The position numbers were made by a program, and so were the translations under genes. The notes below the pieces were generated by a model. That model was not told the DNA's origin. It saw only the letters and a program-made list of their open reading frames with translations, and did not search any database. A DNA stretch of 64,000 nucleotides from Salvelinus alpinus. Taxonomy: Eukaryota; Chordata; Actinopteri; Salmoniformes; Salmonidae. Positions 47,381 through 59,376 of the stretch are shown here, in pieces. Positions within the stretch are counted from its first letter, which is position 1; every line of letters starts with the position of its first letter. The stretch is from NCBI RefSeq assembly GCF_045679555.1, contig NC_092098.1, positions 22,288,038 through 22,352,037 of the forward strand. Direction: 5' to 3'.

Positions 47381-47389
47381 TTTCAAATG

Positions 47390-47779
47390 TCATATTATGT
47401 GCAAATAGTTAAAGAACAAAAGGACTCACCTACGACTTGACAATGGTTCATTAAATCTCCCAATTTTTGCAAAATGTTGCATGCCTTCTCATACAGCTGC
47501 AACTGTATATGCATTCGTAAATCAAGTCCCTTCTTGAGTTGGGCTCTGGGTTGGAACAACTGTTGAGCATCTGAGTTTATGGTTGTTTGTGGGGGAAAGG
47601 GGTTGAGTGTGTGTGTCTGTGTGTATTTGTGAACTACCTACATTATTACAAATATGAATTGTTGATTATGGAAATTAAGATAAGCAGGATTTAAATATAT
47701 ATATATTGTTATTATTATTTAAATAGCTATATATAATACAAATGGGACACTTTTAAATGTGCCTTTAGAGGTCATGCAA
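47390..47779. other. Unassigned AT-rich stretch before the L1 element
   Basis: No gene and no clear repeat terminus; includes a short TATA-rich run at 47695-47710. Confidence 0.3.
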
Positions 47780-49041
47780 TTCAGTACTCATCTCTAAAAC
47801 AAAAGCAATTGAGGTCAAAAGAGTACATATTAAACAAGGAAATGGAAGGGCTAACAATACAGATAGATAGCAATACTGTACCATAGAGACTCAGAATAAG
47901 TTAGAGGAAAAACAAAAAGAAATGGAGGAACTTATTCAAGAAAGATCCAGTGTAATATATTCTGAAAATAAAGCGAACTGGATGGAATATGGGGAAAAAT
48001 GCACCAAATTGTTTTTTAATCTTCAACATAGAAATGTTACCAAAAATAATTTACTGAAACTTGTTACAAAATGATGGAGTCACCCATGATTCACCAAACG
48101 GTATTTCGAAAAAGGAAGTAAAGCATATATTTTCGTTTCAGTCTCTTCCATCTCCACTAACCGAAGCTAATTGTGTGGAATTTTTCCTATTAATAATGTA
48201 AAATTAACAGCTGTACAGAAAGACTCATGTGAAGGGCAAATTACATAGGAGGAACTTCTTGATGCAATTAAAGCCTTTAAGTTCGGAAAAAACTCCAGGG
48301 CTGGATGTCATATCAGTGGAGGTATACCAAACCTTTTTTGATATACTCAGAGGACCGTTATTAGCCTGTTTTAATCACTCCTATATAAATGGTAGATTAT
48401 CAGATACTCAACAAGGTCTGATTTCATTAGTACTGAAACAGGATCCAAGTGGTAAATATAAAGATCCAGTCCATTTAAAAAAAACTGGACGCCTCTTACA
48501 TTTCAGTGTTGTGATGCAAAATGTTTAGCGCCTTAGAATTAAAAAGGTGTGGTTGGGATATTATTCCTCATAATCAGACAGGTTTTTTACATGGACGATA
48601 CATTGGAAATAATATAAGACAAGTCCTGGAAACAACAGAACAATATGAAATATCTGGGAAACCAGGCCTGGTATTCATAGCTGACTTTGAAAAGGCTTTT
48701 GATAAAGTACGACTGGAGTTTATATATAAATGCCTGGAATATTTACATTTTGGAGAATTTCTTTTAAAATGGGTTTAAGTTATGTATAGTAACCATAGGT
48801 GTAAAATAGTAAATAATGGCTACATCTCAGAAAGTTTTAAACTGTCAAGAGGAGTTAAACAAGGCTGTCCACTATCGGCATATCTATTTATTATTGCCAT
48901 TGAAATGTTAGTTGTTAAAATCAGATCCAACACTAATATTAAGGGATTAGAATTCCAGGGCTTACAAACAAAGGTGTCATTGTATGCTCATGATTCATGT
49001 TTACTTTTAAATCCATAATTAGAATCCCTCCACAGTCTCAT

Positions 49042-49410
49042 TGTAATGGGGTGCGTAACTGGTGGCAGTGAAGTCAGACGCAGGAGAGCAGAACTAGGTA
49101 ATAGCCGGAGCTGTTTAATATCAAAACCAACGGCATAAAGAATAAACCAACATGGGTACAAAACCCAACGCGCACCAGTAAACATGTGCACAAGCACTTA
49201 CAACAAACAACTCCACACAAAGACATGGGGGGAACAGAGGGTTAAATACACAACAAATAATGAGGGAAATGGAAACCAGGTGTGTAGGAAAACAAGACAA
49301 AACAAATGGAAAATGAAAAGTGGATCGACAATGGCTAGAAGACCGGTGACGCTGACCGCCGAACGCCGCCCGAACAAGAAGAGGAAACGACTTCGGCGGA
49401 AGTCGTGACA
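49042..49410. mobile_element. Solo LTR inside the L1 element
   Basis: 369 bp starting TGTAATGGGGTGCG and ending AAGTCGTGACA. A perfect 5-bp duplication CTCAT flanks it (49037-49041, 49411-49415), and the L1 reading frame joins across it when one copy is removed. Orientation is uncertain; the reverse strand begins TGTCACG like the LTRs at 25902 and 28360, but the rest differs. Confidence 0.9.
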
Positions 49411-50611
49411 CTCATAGAGGATGTAGATACTTTTTCAACCTCTCTGGATTAAAACCAATTTATGATGTGTACTATATTACGTATTTCATCACAAAAAAAT
49501 ACAACTTTCACATTACCATGTAGTTTACCAATAAAATGGTCTGGACATACTTGGTATACATATCCTGAAAGAAAGAAATTATCTCACTCCAATACATATT
49601 TATAGAAAGTTAGCAAAAATCGATATCTTGCTACCATGGAAAGTTTATTGGTAGCAAGAAAGCAGAAAAAACACCCTGATTAACTCGTTAGTCAAATCAC
49701 AGTTTACCTATTTGCTTATGGTTTTGCCTACACCTAGCGACCAGTTTTTAAATTATATGAGCAAAAAAAAATTCAATTTTATTTAGAATGGCAAGTCAGG
49801 CCAAATTGAAAAGGCCTATTTATATAATGAATATGAATTTGGAGGGCAGAAATTATTAAATGTTATAGCATTAGACCTCTCACTAAAGGCGTCAGTCATA
49901 CAAAAGTAGTACTTAAATCCGAAATGATTCTCTAGAAAATTAGTAAGAATGTCTCACCCCATGTTCAAGAATGGTCTTTTTCTCTTTGTTCAGATTACAA
50001 CAGCTCACCTTTGGTTATTTGAAAATGAAATAATCTCCAAAATAACGTTATTTTTTAAACAAGCCATAGAAAGTTGGCTGCAATTTTAATTTCATCCACC
50101 AGAAAAGACAGAACAAATAATACAACAAATGTTGTGGTTAAACTCAAATATACTAATCAATAAAATGTTTAAAAAGGTATAATCTTTGAAAATTATATCA
50201 TAAATAGGACTGGTGGAGTTGTTACACATGCAGCTAACACAAATACATGTAAATGTCTGCTCTACGCAAAATTACAAACAGCTATTTGCAGCATTACCGC
50301 AAAAATGGAAGAGGCAAGTGGAAAGGGGAAAAAGTAAGGAAATTATCTGTCGGCTCTGCATTAAAGATCAAAATTGGTTAACAAAATGGTGATAAATAAA
50401 AATATATATCAGTTTAATTTAAGGACCAAAAAATTGACAGCTGTGCCATATAGATTGCAAAATAGTTGGGAAGAGATTTTCGATGTATTGATTCCATGGA
50501 ACATGGGTTATGAATTGACACGCAAAATGATGCCGGATTGAAAACGTTGAATTTTTCAATTGAAATTATTATGCTACATTTTTGCAACGAATAGAATGTT
50601 ATATATATATA

Positions 50612-51197
50612 CACTGCTCAAAAAAATAAAGGGAACACTTAAACAACACAATGTAACTCCAAGTCAATCACACTTCTGTGAAATCAAACTGTCCACTTAG
50701 GAAGCAACACTGATTGACAATAAATTTCACATGCTGTTGTGCAAATGGAATAGACAAAAGGTGGAAATTATAGGCAATTAGCAAGACACCCCCAATAAAG
50801 GAGTGGTTCTGCAGGTGGTGACCACAGACCACTTCTCAGTTCCTATGCTTCCTGGCTGATGTTTTGGTCACTTTTGAATGCTGGCGGTGCTTTCACTCTA
50901 GTGGTAGCATGAGACGGAGTCTACAACCCACACAAGTGGCTCAGGTAGTGCAGCTCATCCAGGATGGCACATCAATGCGAGCTGTGGCATGAAGGTTTGC
51001 TGTGTCTGTCAGCGTAGTGTCCAGAGCATGGAGGCGCTACCAGGAGACAGGCCAGTACATCAGGAGACGTGGAGGAGGCCGTAGGAGGGCAACAACCCAG
51101 CAGCAGGACCGCTACCTCCGCCTTTGTGCAAGGAGGAGCACTGCCAGAGCCCTGCAAAATGACCTCCAGCAGGCTACAAATGTGCATGTGTCTGCTC
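50612..51197 (+). mobile_element. Truncated Tc1 inside the L1 element
   Basis: Left end CACTGCTCAAAAAAATAAAG preceded by TATA. The sequence follows the left arm of the foldback element at 11431 almost base for base and stops at GCATGTGTCTGCTC, after which L1 resumes. It carries the N-terminal transposase part ([20 protein letters not shown]), with the start region in a broken frame. No right end or TA on the right. Confidence 0.9.
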
Positions 51198-51865
51198 CTC
51201 CCAGCTCTGCAGATTTTGCTGCGAGGAGGAAGGGTCATTAAATCATTTATTTTGGTACTGTCCATATGTAGCTCATTTTTGGTCACAGGTCCAGGAATGG
51301 CTGAAGAATTGCAACATTTAACTGGAGCTAATGCTGCAGACAGCAATACTGGGTGATTTGAAAAGTCATAGTCAATCGATCAATAATATAATAACACTCT
51401 TAGCAAGAATATTTATATTTAATTTACAATCTGTAGAAACTATGAGAATAGAAAGGTTCAGAACTTTTGTAAAGCATCACAGCACAGCTGAAAAATGTAT
51501 GGCAAATAGAAATCCAATATGGATGATGTTAAGAGATACATGGGAGGGGTTGAATGGAGCTGAGGGGTGGGACTAATAACAACAAGATAACAAATGTAAT
51601 AAAAACTGTATGTGTAAATTGTATATAGGTTCAGAACTTTAGTGAAATAGCACAGTTAAAAATATATGGCAAATAGACATCAAACTGAATGGACATCAGT
51701 AATAGAGGAAGGCTAGAAATAAAACAAACAAAATATAACTACTGTAAAATAGATTGTGTCCATAGAAGAAGCTGGAAGTGGAAGCCTAAGTGTTGTTGTT
51801 CATTTGTTTACTCCAATTAGGGGAAGGGTGTTATGGTTTGCAGGAAATAATGAAGGAAAATAAGA

Positions 51866-51868
<3 letters not shown>

Positions 51869-51903
<35 letters not shown>
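51869..51903. repeat. (TA)n tract
   Basis: About 17 TA units directly before the intact Tc1; its last TA serves as the element's target duplication. Confidence 0.9.
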
Positions 51904-51906
<3 letters not shown>

Positions 51907-53510
51907 TGGGGAGAACAAGTATTTGATACACTGCCGATTTTGCAGGTTTTCCTACTTACAAAGCATGTAGAGGTCTGTCATTTTTATCATAGGTACACTT
52001 CAACTGTGAGAGACGGAATCTAAAACAAAAATCCAGAAAATCACATTGTATGATTTTTAAATAATTAATTTGCATTTTATTGCATGACATAAGTATTTGA
52101 TCACCTACCAACCAGTAAGAATTCCGGCTCTCACAGACCTGTTAGTTTTTCTTTAAGAAGCCCTCCTGTTCTCCACTCATTACCTGTATTAACTGCACCT
52201 GTTTGAACTCGTTACCTGTATAAAAGACACCTGTCCACACACTCAATCAAACAGATTCCAACCTCTCCACAATGGCCAAGACCAGAGAGCTGTGTAAGGA
52301 CATCAGGGATAAAATTGTAGACCTGCACAAGGCTGGGATGGGCTACAGGACAATAGGCAAGCAGCTTGGTGAGAAGGAAACAACTGTTGGCGCAATTATT
52401 AGAAAATGGAAGAAGTTCAAGATGACGGTCAATCACCCTCGGTCTGGGGCTCCATGCAAGATTTCACCTCGTGGGGCATCAATGATCATGAGGAAGGTGA
52501 GGGATCAGCCCAGAACTACACGGCAGGACCTGGTCAATGACCTGAAGAGAGCTGGGACCACAGTCTCAAAGAAAACCATTAGTAACACACTACGCCGTCA
52601 TGGATTAAAATCCTGCAGCGCACGCAAGGTCCCCCTGCTTAAGCCAGTGCATGTCCAGGCCCGTCTGAAGTTTGCCAATGACCATCTGGATGATCCAGAG
52701 GAGGAATGGGAGAAGGTCATGTGGTCTGATGAGACAAAAAATAGAGCTTTTTGGTCTAACTCCACTCGCCGTGTTTGGAGGAAGAAGAAGTATGAGTACA
52801 ACCCCAAGAACACCATCCCAACCGTGAAGCATGGAGGTGGAAACATCATTCTTTGGGGATGCTTTTCTGCAAAGGGGACAGGACGACTGCACCGTATTGA
52901 GGGGAGGATGGATGGGGCCATGTATCGCGAGATCTTGGCCAACAACCTCCTTCCCTCAGTAAGAGCATTGAAGATGGGTCGTGGCTGGGTCTTCCAGCAT
53001 GACAACGACACGAAGCACACAGCCATGGCAACTAAGGAGTGGCTCCGTAAGAAGCATCTCAAGGTCCTGGAGTGGCCTAGCCAGTCTCCAGACCTGAACC
53101 CAATAGAAAATCTTTGGAGGGAGCTGAAAGTCCGTATTGCCCAGCGACAGCCCCGAAACCTGAAGGATCTGGAGAAGATCTGTAGGGGGGAGTGGGCCAA
53201 AATCCCTGCTGCAGTGTGTGCAAACCTAGTCAAGAACTACAGGAAACGTATGATCTCTGTAATTGCAAACAAAGGTTTCTGTACCAAATATTAAGTTCTG
53301 CTTTTCTGATGTATCAAATACTTATGTCATGCAATAAAATGCAAATTAATTACTTAAAAATCATACAATGTGATTTTCTGGATTTTTGTTTTAGATTCCG
53401 TCTCTCACAGTTGAAGTGTACCTATGATAAAAATGACAGACCTCTACATGCTTTGTAAGTAGGAAAACCTGCAAAATCGGCAGTGTATCAAATACTTGTT
53501 CTCCCCACTG
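51904..53510 (+). mobile_element. Full-length Tc1-like transposon
   Basis: 1607 bp, TA on both sides (51902-51903 and 53511-53512). The ends CAGTGGGGAGAACAAGTATT and their inverse begin near-identical inverted repeats of about 200 bp, with a second inner copy of the motif (AAGTATTTGATCAC), the IR/DR layout. A complete transposase ORF lies within. This is the least decayed mobile element in the window. Confidence 0.95.
52272..53294 (+). CDS. Intact Tc1-like transposase (340 aa)
   Basis: A nuclear cut-and-paste DDE transposase that excises and inserts the element at TA. The N-terminal paired-like domain has two helix-turn-helix units (residues 1-110; [20 protein letters not shown], then [20 protein letters not shown]), followed by a glycine-rich box ([19 protein letters not shown]). 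The catalytic triad is complete: Asp153 (WSDETK), Asp244 (HDNDTKHT), Glu279 (PIENLW), with 34 residues between the last two. Length 340 aa is normal. No stop or frameshift. Thr replaces the usual Pro after DND at residue 247, and the block after WSDETK is unusual ([11 protein letters not shown]); either could lower activity. It is activity-competent on paper but untested. Confidence 0.93.
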   Translation: MAKTRELCKDIRDKIVDLHKAGMGYRTIGKQLGEKETTVGAIIRKWKKFKMTVNHPRSGAPCKISPRGASMIMRKVRDQPRTTRQDLVNDLKRAGTTVSKKTISNTLRRHGLKSCSARKVPLLKPVHVQARLKFANDHLDDPEEEWEKVMWSDETKNRAFWSNSTRRVWRKKKYEYNPKNTIPTVKHGGGNIILWGCFSAKGTGRLHRIEGRMDGAMYREILANNLLPSVRALKMGRGWVFQHDNDTKHTAMATKEWLRKKHLKVLEWPSQSPDLNPIENLWRELKVRIAQRQPRNLKDLEKICRGEWAKIPAAVCANLVKNYRKRMISVIANKGFCTKY

Positions 53511-53556
53511 TATGTGTGTATGTATGTGTATGTGTGTGTATGTATGTATGTATATA

Positions 53557-53985
53557 CAGTACCAGTCAAAAGTTTGGACACACCTACTCATTCCAGAGTT
53601 TTTCTATACTTTTACTATTTTATACATTGTAAAATAATAGTGAAGACATCAAAACTATTAAATAACACATATGGAATCATGTAGTAACCAAAAAAGTGTA
53701 AAACAAATGAAAATATATTTTATATTTGAGATTCTTCCAAATTAGCCACCCTTTGCCTTGATGACAGCTTTGCACACTCTTGGCATTCTCTCAACCAGCT
53801 TCACCTGGAATGCTTTTCCAACAGTCTTGAAGGAGTTCCAACATATGCTGGGCACATGTTGGCTGCTTTTCCTTCATTCTGCGGTCCAACTCATCCCAAA
53901 CCACCTCAATTGGGTTGAGGTTGGGTGATTGTGGAGGCCAGGTCATCTGATGCAGCACTTCATCACTCTCCTTCTTGGTAAATAG
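53557..53985 (-). mobile_element. Tc1 fragment (third family)
   Basis: Starts CAGTACCAGTCAAAAGTTTG after TA, the same end as the right half of the chimera at 5661-6555. Reading on minus gives the C-terminal transposase region, including the LNPIEVVWDELDR-like segment (53870-53920). It stops where a LINE begins. Confidence 0.85.
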
Positions 53986-55160
53986 CCCTGATGATCAGGG
54001 CTATTAGAATCACCAGATCATCAGTAAACAGTAGACATTTGACTTCAGATTTTAGTAGGGTGAGGCCGGGTGCTGCAGACTGTTCTAGTGCCCTCGCCAA
54101 CTCGTTGATATATATGTTGAAGAGAGTGGGGCTTAAGCTGCATCCCTGTCTCACCCCACGGCCCTGTGGAAAGATGTGTGTTTTTTCCCAATTTTAACAG
54201 TTTTTTGCCAATGTTGTTTGTGTACATGGATTTTTATTATGTCTTATGTTTTTCCCCGAACACTACTTCCATCAATCTGTATAGCAGACCCTCATGCCAA
54301 ATGGAGTCAAAAGCTTTTTTGAAATCAACAAAGCATGAGAAGACTTTGCCTTTGTTTATGTTTGTTTGCCAATTAGTGTGTGCAGGAAGAATAAGTAGTC
54401 GGTCGTACAGTAATTTGGTAAAATGCCAATTTGACATTTGCTCAGTACATGGTTTGCGCTGAGGAAATGTTCAAGTCTGCTGTTAATGATAATGCAGAGG
54501 ATTTCCCCAAGGTTGCTGTTGATGCATATCCCACGGTAGTTATTGGGGTCAAATTTGTCTCCACTTTTGTGGATTGGGGTGATTAGTCCTTGGTTACAAA
54601 AATTGGGAATATGCCTGAGCTGAGGATGATGTTAAAGAGTTTAAGTATAGCCAATTGGAATTTGTGGTCTGTATATTTTATCATTTCATTTAGGATACTA
54701 TCAACCCCACAGGTCTTTTCGGTTTGGAGGGTTTGTATTTTGTCCTGTAGTTCATTCAATGTAATTGGAGAATCCAGTAGGTTCTGGTAGTCTTGAATAG
54801 TTGATTCTAAGATTTGTATTTGATCGTGTATATATTTTTGCTGTTTTTTCTTTGTTCCAGGGCCAAAAAGATTGGAGAAGTGGTTTTCCCATACATCTCC
54901 ATTTTGGATAGATAACTCTTCGTGTTGTTGTTTGTTCAGTGTTTTCCAATTTTCCCAGAAGTGGTTAGAGCCTATGGATTCTTCAATTACATTTCTCTCT
55001 CCCTCTTCCATTGTGGCCACTAGAGGGCGACCTTTATCCTGGATAACACTTTCATTTAAAAGGGGCAGTGCAGTCAAAAACATGATTTTTCTGTGTTTTA
55101 TATATATTTCCACACCGTGAAGTTGGAATAATACTGTGAAATTGTGAAAATTATGATAAT
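53986..55160 (-). mobile_element. LINE fragment (RT region), broken
   Basis: On minus, in order from the right: a pre-RT region at 55164-54583 (GVDSILNEMIKYTDHKF, ILKLFNIILSSGIFP), then FSCFVDFKKAFDSIWHEGL (54340) and RQGCSLSPTLFNIYINELA with FTDDLVIL (54150-53990). Frameshifts separate the blocks. The 3' end is missing, cut by the adjacent Tc1 fragment. Confidence 0.85.
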
Positions 55161-55984
55161 GCACTGTTTGAAAAGACCGCCTGAAATTTCAACTTGTTTG
55201 GCTGCGTGGATTTTTTGGTCAACAATACATCAGATAATGATAGGTTCACCATTTAGTAATTTGAACTACCACTTAATCCAAAAGGAAAAAATACAAGATA
55301 CACATTTCAAAACTGTTATTTTTTAAGTGCTAAATAGAAAGAATGGTAGATGGTAAATATACATTTTCCATATGGTATTTGACTATAAGTTGACCATTTT
55401 TTTGTTGTTGTTGTATCCATTGGCAGGTTGTGAGCATGTTGAGAAACATGTCAGTCTTACAGTTTCATTATCCTTATACAGTACATACTGTATGTTGGAC
55501 AAATCATCAGAAATAGAGATATTGTAAAGCAGTTAGCTACTGTAAAATCGTAGCACAGTGTTGTATGCCATTTCTGCCCAATGCAACATTGTACAAGATC
55601 ACTTTTTTGCGTGTCTTGTCAACTGATACAGTATTGCCTATATCTCTGCTTACAGTGTATCAATGAAATTCAGATGAGTGGAATATAATGTTATATATAA
55701 TCCAGGTATTTCAACAGCGCATTGTACACTGCACTATAATTCCAAATGGTAGCACATAGTGACTCTTTCCACTTTGTCCTATTGAAGCACACTGGCTGAT
55801 GGAGAATGACGATGTAGTATTTACAGCCACATCCATGATTAGATTTTACCTTCCAAAATAAATGTATGTCAAATCGATACATTTGTGAGGTAAGAATAAG
55901 GAAAATGAAAATCTGACCCACTTGTATTCATAACTATATTGTTGATTGTAAATTACAACTTTATACTACTACATTACTAGCTAA
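55161..55984. other. AT-rich stretch without recognised gene
   Basis: No exon or element end could be supported. Confidence 0.35.
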
Positions 55985-56850
55985 AGCCCCTTCAGATAGT
56001 TTTCATACCCCTTGATTTATTCCACATTTTGTGTTACAGCCTGAATTCAAAATTGACTCAATCTACTTTCCCCTCACCCATCTACACTCAATACCCCACA
56101 ATGACAAAGTGAAAACAAGTACATTTTTTTGAAAATGTATTAAAAGTCAAATACAGAAATATCACATTTACATAAGTACTAACACCCTTGTGTCGATACT
56201 TTGTAGGGTAAATCTGTAAGAGCTTTCCAAACATGGATTGTGCAACATTTTCCCATTATTCTGTTAAAAAATTCTTCAAGCTCTGTCAAATTGGTTGTTG
56301 ATCATTCCTAGACAACCATTCTCGGGTCTTGCCATACATTTGCAAGTAGATTTAAGTCAAAATTGTAACTCGGCCACTTAGGAACATTCACTGTCTTCTT
56401 GGTAAACAACTCCAGTGGAGATTTAGCCTTGTGTTTTAGGTTATTGTCCTGCTGAAAGGTGCATTCATCTCCCAGTGTCTGGTGGAAAGCAGACTAAACC
56501 AGGTTTTCTTCTAGGAATTTGCCTGTGCTTAGCTCCATTCCATGTATTTTTGTATCATGAAAAACTCCCAAGTTCTTAACAAGCATACCCATAACTTGAT
56601 GCAGCCACCACTATACTTGAAAACATGAAGAGTGGTACTCAGTAATGTGTTTTATTGGATTTGCCCCAAACATAACACTTTGTATTCAGGACAAAAGGTT
56701 AATTGCTTTGCCAAATTTTTTGCAGTATTACTTTAGTGCCTTGTTGCAAAGAGGATGCATGTTTTGGAATATTTTTATTATGTACCAGCTTCCTTCTTTT
56801 CACTCTGTCAATTTCGTTATTATTGTGGAGATACTACAATGTTGTTGATC
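55985..56850 (-). mobile_element. Degenerate Tc1 fragment
   Basis: Resembles the 2647/9515 family: TTCAGATAGTTTTCATACCC and GTTACAGCCTGAATTCAAAA at the left, and TTGTTGATCATTCCTAGACA near 56300. No open frame. It merges into a GC-rich tandem duplication at the right. Confidence 0.65.
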
Positions 56851-56867
56851 CACCTACTCAGCCAGTT

Positions 56868-57143
56868 ACGTGCCTGCCGGCCCCTGGCCCCTGGCCCTCC
56901 CAGCTGCGACCCTGTTCCAGTTGAGTGAACCGACTGCCTTTCTGTTCCAGTTTTCACTGCCGGCCGCTCTGGCCTCCCGGCTAACTAACCTGCACTATTG
57001 TCACAGCCTCTCGCAGCTCTCTCCCTCTCAGGTCCCGCTGCCCCCGCAGCCGTTCGGCCCCTGGCTCTCTCAGCTGTGACCCTGTCCCAGTTGAGTGAAC
57101 CGACTGCCTTTCTATTCCAGTTTTCACTGCCAGTGGCTCTGGT
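56868..57143. repeat. GC-rich tandem duplication
   Basis: Two copies of a ~95-bp block (CAGTTGAGTGAACCGACTGC, then TTCCAGTTTTCACTGCC), one ending near 56970 and one near 57143, with a diverged GC-rich spacer. The small open frames are by chance. Confidence 0.75.
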
Positions 57144-57160
57144 TTTAAATATACTTAGCA

Positions 57161-58568
57161 TGTTTGGGATAGGGGGCAGTATTTTCACGTTCGGATGAAA
57201 AGCGTGCCCAGAGTAAACTGCCTGCTACTCAAGCCCAGAAGCTAATATATGCATATCATTAGTATATTTGAATAGAAAACAATCTGAAGTTTCTAAAACT
57301 GTTTGAATGATGTCTGTGAGTATAACAGAACTATGGCAGGCGAAAACCTAAGAAAAATACAACCAGGAAGTGGGAAATCTGAGGTTTGTAGTTTTTCAAG
57401 TCATTGCCTTTCGAATATACAGTGTAAATGGGGTCATATTGCACTTCTTAAGGCTTCCACTAGATGTCAACAGTCTTTAGAACCTTGTTTCAGGCGTCTA
57501 CTATGAAGGGGGAGTGAATAAGAGCTGTTTGACCAAGGGGTCTGGCAGAAGGCCTTGAGCTAAGTCACGCACGCGGCCGTGAGAGAGAGCTGCGTTCCTT
57601 TTCATTTCTAAAGACAAAGGAATTGTCCTGTTGAAACATTATTGAAGATTTATGATAAAAACATCCTAAAGATTGATTCTATACATCGTTTGACATGTTT
57701 CTACGAACTGTAATATAACTTTTTTGACTTTTCATCTGGACTTGCCCGCGCCTTGTGAATTTTGATTGGTGAACTAAACACGCGAATAAAAAGGAGATAT
57801 TTGGACATAAAGATGAACTTTATCGAACAAAACGAACATTTATTGTGGAACTGGGATTCCTGGGAGTGCATTCTGATGAAGATCATCAAAGGTAAGTGAA
57901 TATTTATAACGCTATTTCTGACTTTTACTGACTCTACAACATGGCGGGTATCTGTATGGCTTGTTTTTGTGGCTTAGCGCTGTACTCAGATTATTGCATG
58001 GTGTGCTTTTCCCGTAAAGCTTTTTTGAAATCTGACACAGCGGTTGCATCAAGGAGAAGTATATCTTTAATTCTATGCATAACACTTGTATCTTTTATCA
58101 AAGTTTATGTATTTCTGTAAATTGATGTGGCTCTCTGCAAATTCGCCGGATGTTTTTGAGGCACAACATTACTGAACATAACGCGCCAATGTAAACTGAG
58201 ATTTTTGGATATAAATATGAACTTTATCGAACAAAACATACATGTATTGTGTAACATGAAGTCCTATGAGTGCCATCTGATGAAGATCATCAAAGGTTAA
58301 TGATTCATTTTATCTTTATTTCTGCTTTTGTGACTCCTCTCTTTGGCTGGAAAGTGGCTGTACGTTTTTCAGTGACTAGGCGCTGACCTAACATAATCGT
58401 ATGGTGTGCTTTTGCTGTAAAGCCTTTTTGAAATTGGACACGATGGCTAGATTAACAAGAAGTTAAGCTTTAATTTGGTGTATTGCACTTGTGAATGTAT
58501 GAAAGTTAAATATTTCCCAAAAATATTTTTGAATTTCGCGCTCTGCCTTTTCAGCGGAACCCCTAGCC
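57161..58568 (+). mobile_element. 1.4-kb TTAA-flanked element, copy 1
   Basis: Ends GATAGGGGGCAGTATTTTCA and, at the right, GCGGAACCCCTAGCC followed by TTAA. An internal block (AACTTTATCGAACAAAAC to GATGAAGATCATCAAAGGTA) occurs twice, near 57809-57896 and 58211-58300. Non-coding. An inverted copy lies at 59377-60720. A TTAA target hints at piggyBac mobilisation. Confidence 0.6.
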
Positions 58569-58572
58569 TTAA

Positions 58573-59372
58573 GATTAAGTATCAAAAGTCAATGTAATTG
58601 CTACAATATACTTAAGTATCAAAAGTAAAAGTATAAATAATAAAAAATTCCTTATATTAGGAAACAAGACGGCGCCATTTTCTTGTTATTTTATTTACGG
58701 ATAGCCAGGGGCACACTCCAACACTCAGAAATCTTTACAAACTAAGCATTTGTGTTTAGTGAGTCCGCCAGATCAGAGGCAGTACGGATGACCAGGGATT
58801 TTCTCTTGGTAAGTGCGTCAATTTGTCAATTTTCCTGTCCTGCTAAGCATTCAAAATGTAACGAGTACTATTGGGTGACAAGGAAAATGTATGGAGTAAA
58901 ACATACATTATTTTCTTTAGGGATGTAGGGAAGTAAAAGTCATAGTTACCAGAAATATAAATGGTAAAGTAAAGTACAGATGCTCCAAAAAAGAATGAAG
59001 TAGTACTTTAGCCTCTTAAATGTAATGGCAAAATGTAGATTTCTGCCTAAATAGACATACCCAAAAGTAACTGCTATTCATGTGCAATTACATGATTCTG
59101 ACATGCAAAAACGTGGTATGTTTGGAAAGAAGACATCTGGGAGATGAGGAAATGATCAGAAGATAGATAGGAGTTACATAGTTCAGAATACACAAAATCA
59201 AGCACAGACAAATAACATATTTTTGGGGGGGAAAGTCATCTTTCATTGGCTTCCACAACATGTGAACAATATCAAAAAAAAATATGTGATTGATAGACCT
59301 AACAACTAGAAATGTTTTAGTAAGTGGTGTCAGGTGTGGTCATGGGGCGTTTCCAAGTATTTTTTCAGTAAA
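58573..59372. other. Spacer between the two inverted 1.4-kb copies
   Basis: Contains an AGTATCAAAAGTAAAAGTAT-type dispersed repeat at the left and AT-rich sequence. No gene was seen. Confidence 0.4.
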
Positions 59373-59376
59373 TTAA

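Larger units (their letters stand above)
47780..51868 (+). mobile_element. L1/Tx1-type LINE, interrupted and broken
   Basis: ORF2 pieces in order: ANWMEYGEKCTKLFFNLQH before RT (about 47970), EKTPGLDVISVEVYQTFF and LKQDPSGKYKDP (48280-48480), NQTGFLHGRYIGNNIRQVLE with IADFEKAFDKVR (48560-48710), LSRGVKQGCPLSAYLFIIAI then YAHDS in place of YADDS (48845-49000). After a solo LTR insertion the frame continues (LHSLIEDVDTFSTSLDL). The zinc-like C-terminus NHLFWYCPY-type sequence lies after 51206, beyond a truncated Tc1. It ends near the (TA)n at 51868. Several stops and frameshifts; the altered catalytic Asp makes it inactive. Confidence 0.85.
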
